Part shown: positions 60,588-64,000 of the stretch, piece by piece
How positions within the stretch are numbered: position 1 is the first letter of the stretch
How the letters are laid out: every line of letters begins with the position of its first letter
Translations under genes and position numbers: made by a program
The notes under the pieces: model-generated
The model's input: only the letters and a program-made list of their open reading frames with translations
What the model was told of the DNA's origin: nothing
Database searches by the model: none
Source of the DNA: Pseudorhodoferax sp. Leaf274
GTDB taxonomy: Bacteria > Pseudomonadota > Gammaproteobacteria > Burkholderiales > Burkholderiaceae_C
Assembly (NCBI RefSeq): GCF_001422445.1
Contig: NZ_LMNA01000030.1
Location: forward strand, 270,810-334,809
Direction of reading: 5' to 3'
Length of the DNA stretch: 64,000 bases

Positions 60588-60855
60588 GCTGCAAATCTGT
60601 GAGGGAGATTCTTGTTGAATGAATCAGGCGAAGCGACGCTCAACGCTATTGGGACGGCGAAGTCTTGGAACCTTGAGATTGGGCTAGCCAGTCTAGTCTT
60701 TCAATGTAACACTCTGCACACGACGAAACCGAAATTTTTTAAAGCAGTTTGTTGTTGGATGCCGGCGCCCCGTTGAACACTCGGTATTCATTTGAATTTT
60801 TGTATGCAATCTCATCAAAAATGCTGAAGCGCATTATCTTTTGGGCAGGCGGGCA
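60588..60855. promoter_or_regulatory. AT-rich divergent intergenic region (T6SS and two-partner secretion)
   Basis: 268 bp, clearly richer in A and T than the flanks, for example AAATTTTTTAAAG near 60730 and TTTGAATTTTTGTATG near 60793. It separates the leftward T6SS operon from the rightward tpsB gene and must hold both promoters. No single -35/-10 pair is convincing. The composition would suit binding by an H-NS/MvaT-like silencer; this is inference. Confidence 0.5.
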
Positions 60856-62493
60856 ATGAGCACCATGATTATTCGACGCGTCGGCTCGGTGGCAGCGCCG
60901 GGCCTGTTGGCACTGGCCTGCGCGCTGTCGACGGCGCAGGCCCAGACGGCGGCTGTGGCCGTGCAGCGCGAGGCGCGGCTGGAGGTGACGGCGTTCCGGA
61001 TCGAGGGCAACACGCTGTTGCCCGAGGCCTCGCTGCAGGCCGTGCTCGCCCCCTTCAAGGGCGAGCGCAGCCTGGCCGACCTGAAGCAGGCCGCGGCCGC
61101 GGTGCAGGAGCAATACCGCCAAGCCGGCTATGGCGCGGTGATCGCCTACCTGCCAGAGCAGCGCCGCGCCGACGGGGCGGTCACGATCCGGGTGCTGGAA
61201 GGGCGCGTGGGGCGCGTGGTCGTGCTCGGCAACACCGCGTTCAGCGAAGCCAACATCCGGCGCAGCCTGCCGCTGCTGGTGGAGGGCCAGACGCCGCAGG
61301 TGCAGCGGCTCGACGCGCAAATCCAGCTGGCCAACGAGAACCCGGCCAAGCAGCTGGCCGTGGTGCTGGAGCCCGGGCAGCAGCAGGGCGAGGTGGACGC
61401 GCGCATCAACGTGACCGAGCGCCCGGTGGGTGCCTGGTCGCTCAGTGCCGACAACACGGGCAACCGCGAGACGGGCCGCTACCGCGTCGGCCTGGCCTAC
61501 CAGAACTTCGCCCTGTGGGACCTGGACCACCAGCTGATGCTGCAGGCCCAGACCTCGCCGGACCACGTGGACCAGGTCAAGATCTTCAGTGGCAGCTACC
61601 GCATTCCGTTCTACGGCCAGGGCCTGGCGTGGGACCTGTACGGCGCCTACTCGAGCGTGGACGGCGGCAGCACCAGCACCGCCGCGGGCGCGTTGCAGTT
61701 CAACGGCCGCGGCCGCGTGCTGGGCACGCGGCTGACCAAGCTGCTGCCGCGCCAGGGCGAGCGCGACCAGCGCGTGGTGCTGGGCCTGGACCAGCGCGCC
61801 TACCTCAACGACTGCGCCATCGCCGGGCTGCCGGCCGGCGTGTGCGGCGGCGCGGGCGAGAGCGTCACGGTCCAGCCGCTGAGCCTGGAATACCAGCTGC
61901 AGCAAGGCGGTGCCTTGCCCTATGGCGCCAACATCGCCCTCGTGCACAACCTGGGGCTGGGCGGGCGTAACAGCGGGCAGGCCGATTTCGAGGCCGTGCG
62001 CCCCGGTGCCCGGCGCGACTACAGCATCGCGCGGCTCGGCGGCTTCGTGCAGGTGGGGCTGCCGCGGGACTGGCGCGTGCAGGCGCGCGCCAACGGCCAG
62101 CTCAGCAACACCGCGCTGGTGCCGGGCGAGCAGTACGGGCTGGCCGGCGCCAGCGCCGTGCGCGGCTACGAGGAACGCGAAGTCAGCGGCGACCAGGGCG
62201 TCTCGGGCAGCATCGAGCTGGTGGGCCCGGAGCTCGGTGCGGCGCTTTCCGAATCGATCCAGAGCCTGCGCCTGCTGGCCTTCGTTGATGCGGGCCGCGT
62301 CTGGAACCGCGGCGGCGCGCCCTGCCTGGGCAACCGCGATGCCTGTTCGCTGGCCTCGGTGGGGCTGGGCATGCGGCTGGTGGCCGGAGGGCTGCAGCTG
62401 CGCGTGGACCTGGCCGATGCCCTGAAGGCCGGCACGCGGACCGACCGCCACGACCTGGGCCTGCACCTGCAGGCCATCTACAGCTTCCACTGA
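60856..62493 (+). CDS. Two-partner secretion transporter (FhaC/ShlB/HecB family, TpsB)
   Basis: 545 aa from ATG 60856; TTG 60841 and ATG 60865 are alternatives. A signal peptide ends near TAQAQT. Two POTRA domains (about 30-105 and 105-180; FRIEGNTLLPEASLQAVL; VLEGRVGRVVVLGNTAFSEA) are followed by a 16-strand-type outer-membrane barrel with the conserved VRGYEEREVSGDQG region and an aromatic C-terminal end (LQAIYSFH). It exports the large TpsA protein encoded 41 bases downstream. Confidence 0.9.
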   Translation: MSTMIIRRVGSVAAPGLLALACALSTAQAQTAAVAVQREARLEVTAFRIEGNTLLPEASLQAVLAPFKGERSLADLKQAAAAVQEQYRQAGYGAVIAYLPEQRRADGAVTIRVLEGRVGRVVVLGNTAFSEANIRRSLPLLVEGQTPQVQRLDAQIQLANENPAKQLAVVLEPGQQQGEVDARINVTERPVGAWSLSADNTGNRETGRYRVGLAYQNFALWDLDHQLMLQAQTSPDHVDQVKIFSGSYRIPFYGQGLAWDLYGAYSSVDGGSTSTAAGALQFNGRGRVLGTRLTKLLPRQGERDQRVVLGLDQRAYLNDCAIAGLPAGVCGGAGESVTVQPLSLEYQLQQGGALPYGANIALVHNLGLGGRNSGQADFEAVRPGARRDYSIARLGGFVQVGLPRDWRVQARANGQLSNTALVPGEQYGLAGASAVRGYEEREVSGDQGVSGSIELVGPELGAALSESIQSLRLLAFVDAGRVWNRGGAPCLGNRDACSLASVGLGMRLVAGGLQLRVDLADALKAGTRTDRHDLGLHLQAIYSFH

Positions 62494-62534
62494 GAAGCTG
62501 AAACGCCCCAACCCATGCCCACGCGAGACCTTCC

Positions 62535-64000
62535 ATGAGCAGCAAGCCCCACGCACCTTCCACACGGCCGCGCGGCCCTGCGCCGCGGCCGCACCGGCTG
62601 GCCCTGGCGCTGGCGGCCGGCTCCCTGCTGACGCTGCCGCACGCGGGCGCGCAGGTGCTGCCCAGCGGCGCGGTGGTGGCGGCCGGCCAGGCGCAGATCG
62701 CCGTCAACGGCGCCAACATGACCGTCACCAACACGGCCAACACCATCCTGAACTGGAACAGCTTCTCGATCGGTGCGCAGAACGCCGTGCGCTTCCAGCA
62801 GCCGGGTGCGGCCAGCCAGGTGCTCAACCGCGTCACCGGCAACGATCCATCGCAGATCCTGGGCCAGCTCAGCAGCAACGGCAAGGTCTGGTTGCTCAAC
62901 CCCAACGGCGTGCTGTTCGGCCAGGGTGCGCGCATCGATGTGGCCGGCCTGGTCACGTCCACGCTGCGCCTGAACGACCAGGACTGGCTGGCCGGGCGCT
63001 ACGCCTTCGGCGCCGGCAATCCCGGCGCAGCGGTGGTGAACCAGGGCGAGCTGCGCAGCACGCTGGGCGGGCGCGTGGTGCTGCTGGGCGCCACGGTGCG
63101 CAACGAAGGGCTGATCGAAGCGCCGGGCGGGCAGGTGCTGCTGGCCGCCGGCGAGAGCCTGGAGCTGGTGGACACCGGTGCGCCGCACCTCAGCGTGCGC
63201 ATCACCGCCCCGCAGGGCGAGGCGCTGAACCTGGGCACCCTGCGCGCCAGCGGCGGGCGCATCGACGTGCACGCCGCCGTGGTCAACCAGCAGGGCCTGG
63301 TGCAGGCCGACGGCCTGAGCGCCGGGCCGGCAGGCGAGATCGTGCTGCAGGCCAGCGGCCGGCTGAACCTGGCCGACGGCAGCAGCACCAGCGCCGCGTC
63401 CGCTGGCGGGCAGGGCGGCCAGGTCAAGCTGCTGGGCCGCGAGGTCGGCCTGTTCGGCCACGCGCGCGTGGACGCCTCGGGCGCCAGCGGTGGCGGCGAA
63501 GTGCTGGTAGGCGGCGGCCTGCAGGGCAAGGACGCCAGCGTGCCCAATGCCGACGCCGTGTACTTCGGCCGCGATGCGCAGATCAAGGCCGACGCCACCG
63601 TGCAAGGCGACGGCGGCCGCATCGTGCTGTGGAGCGACAGCGCCACGCGCGCGTTCGGCAGCCTCAGCGCGCGCGGCGGCGCGCAGGGCGGCGACGGCGG
63701 CTTCGTCGAGACCTCGGGCGGCTGGCTCGATGCGCGGCCGCTGGCCATCGACGTGGGCGCGGCGCACGGCAAGGCCGGGCAGTGGCTGCTCGACCCGTAC
63801 AACATCACCATCGCCAACGGCGTCTCGGGCAGCGGCTACGACGCCAATTTCACCGCGAACGCCGACAACGCGGTGATCGATGCCAATACCCTGACGGCGG
63901 CGCTCAACGCCGGCACCAACGTGACGGTCTCGACCGGCGGGCCGGCCGGAACCCAGGCCGGCAACATCAGCATGGGTGGGGCATCGATCGTCACCAACGC
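62535..64000 (+). CDS. Filamentous-haemagglutinin-type exoprotein (TpsA), 5' part
   Basis: The frame runs open from ATG 62535 to the end of the window (488 complete codons), so the gene is cut by the window edge. A basic start and hydrophobic signal region end near PHAGAQ. The TPS secretion domain follows, with NTILNWNSFSIG, ASQVLNRVTGNDPSQILGQL and the diagnostic WLLNPNGVLFGQGARID. Repeated beta-helix strands follow (GGRVVLLGATVRNEGLIEAP; GGQVLLAAGESLELVD), up to GQWLLDPYNITI. It is exported by the TpsB encoded just upstream. Whether it ends as an adhesin or a CDI-type toxin cannot be seen here. Confidence 0.9.
   Translation, partial: MSSKPHAPSTRPRGPAPRPHRLALALAAGSLLTLPHAGAQVLPSGAVVAAGQAQIAVNGANMTVTNTANTILNWNSFSIGAQNAVRFQQPGAASQVLNRVTGNDPSQILGQLSSNGKVWLLNPNGVLFGQGARIDVAGLVTSTLRLNDQDWLAGRYAFGAGNPGAAVVNQGELRSTLGGRVVLLGATVRNEGLIEAPGGQVLLAAGESLELVDTGAPHLSVRITAPQGEALNLGTLRASGGRIDVHAAVVNQQGLVQADGLSAGPAGEIVLQASGRLNLADGSSTSAASAGGQGGQVKLLGREVGLFGHARVDASGASGGGEVLVGGGLQGKDASVPNADAVYFGRDAQIKADATVQGDGGRIVLWSDSATRAFGSLSARGGAQGGDGGFVETSGGWLDARPLAIDVGAAHGKAGQWLLDPYNITIANGVSGSGYDANFTANADNAVIDANTLTAALNAGTNVTVSTGGPAGTQAGNISMGGASIVTN

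Noticed and set aside
1-64000. CRISPR arrays, insertion sequences, tRNA or rRNA genes
   Set aside because: No regularly spaced repeats, transposase-like products or recognisable tRNA/rRNA sequences were seen.

Overview
The window is a high-GC chromosomal segment from a betaproteobacterium, most likely order Burkholderiales and probably near Comamonadaceae (Variovorax/Acidovorax-like). This rests on GC-rich codon use, a Bug/TctC solute receptor plus the remnant of a second, the style of the type VI secretion (T6SS) cluster, and an adjacent FhaC/FhaB-type two-partner secretion pair. Genus is inference. No rRNA, tRNA, CRISPR array or insertion sequence was recognised.

Left part (1-18.7 kb): mostly unrelated accessory and housekeeping genes. 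A small exported-protein operon holds two same-length metallo-beta-lactamase-fold paralogues, one with its metal site lost, then a Bug receptor and a small periplasmic protein. Next come a broken gene fragment (4301-4537), a PEP-CTERM protein, a secreted cyanophycinase, a DUF421 membrane protein with a Bug remnant in front, an AI-2E-type permease fused to B12-binding-like and GAF domains, a CPA1 antiporter, an ankyrin protein, a small disordered protein, a DOPA-dioxygenase-like protein, a KANL3/Tex30-type hydrolase, an ABC half-transporter and a glycosyltransferase.

Central part (18.7-60.6 kb): one large T6SS island, nearly all on the minus strand. From its right end: tssA, tssB, tssC, three different Hcp genes, a multi-zinc-ribbon protein, tagJ, tssE, tssF, tssG, clpV (tssH), vgrG, a DUF4123 adaptor, two unknown proteins, an FHA protein (TagH type), a PP2C phosphatase, a PAAR-like DUF4280 protein, tssK, tssL with an OmpA domain, tssM and tagF. 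Many junctions are 1- or 4-base overlaps. No tssJ-like lipoprotein was found. FHA protein, PP2C phosphatase, TagF and two Ser/Thr kinases point to control by threonine phosphorylation.

The left flank of the island (18.7-32.9 kb) is the most unusual part. It encodes a FecR / Tll0287-haem-HAMP / Ser-Thr kinase operon, a repeat protein paired with a PI3/PI4-kinase-like protein (with remnants of further copies), a DUF4384 kinase, a pentameric ligand-gated ion channel homologue, a single-chain TssB-TssC fusion, and an Ala/Leu-rich protein. The simplest reading is a sensory and effector extension of the T6SS; this is inference from gene order and motifs.

Right part (60.6-64 kb): an AT-rich divergent intergenic region, then a two-partner secretion pair: an FhaC/ShlB-type transporter and the first 488 codons of a filamentous-haemagglutinin-type exoprotein that continues past the window.
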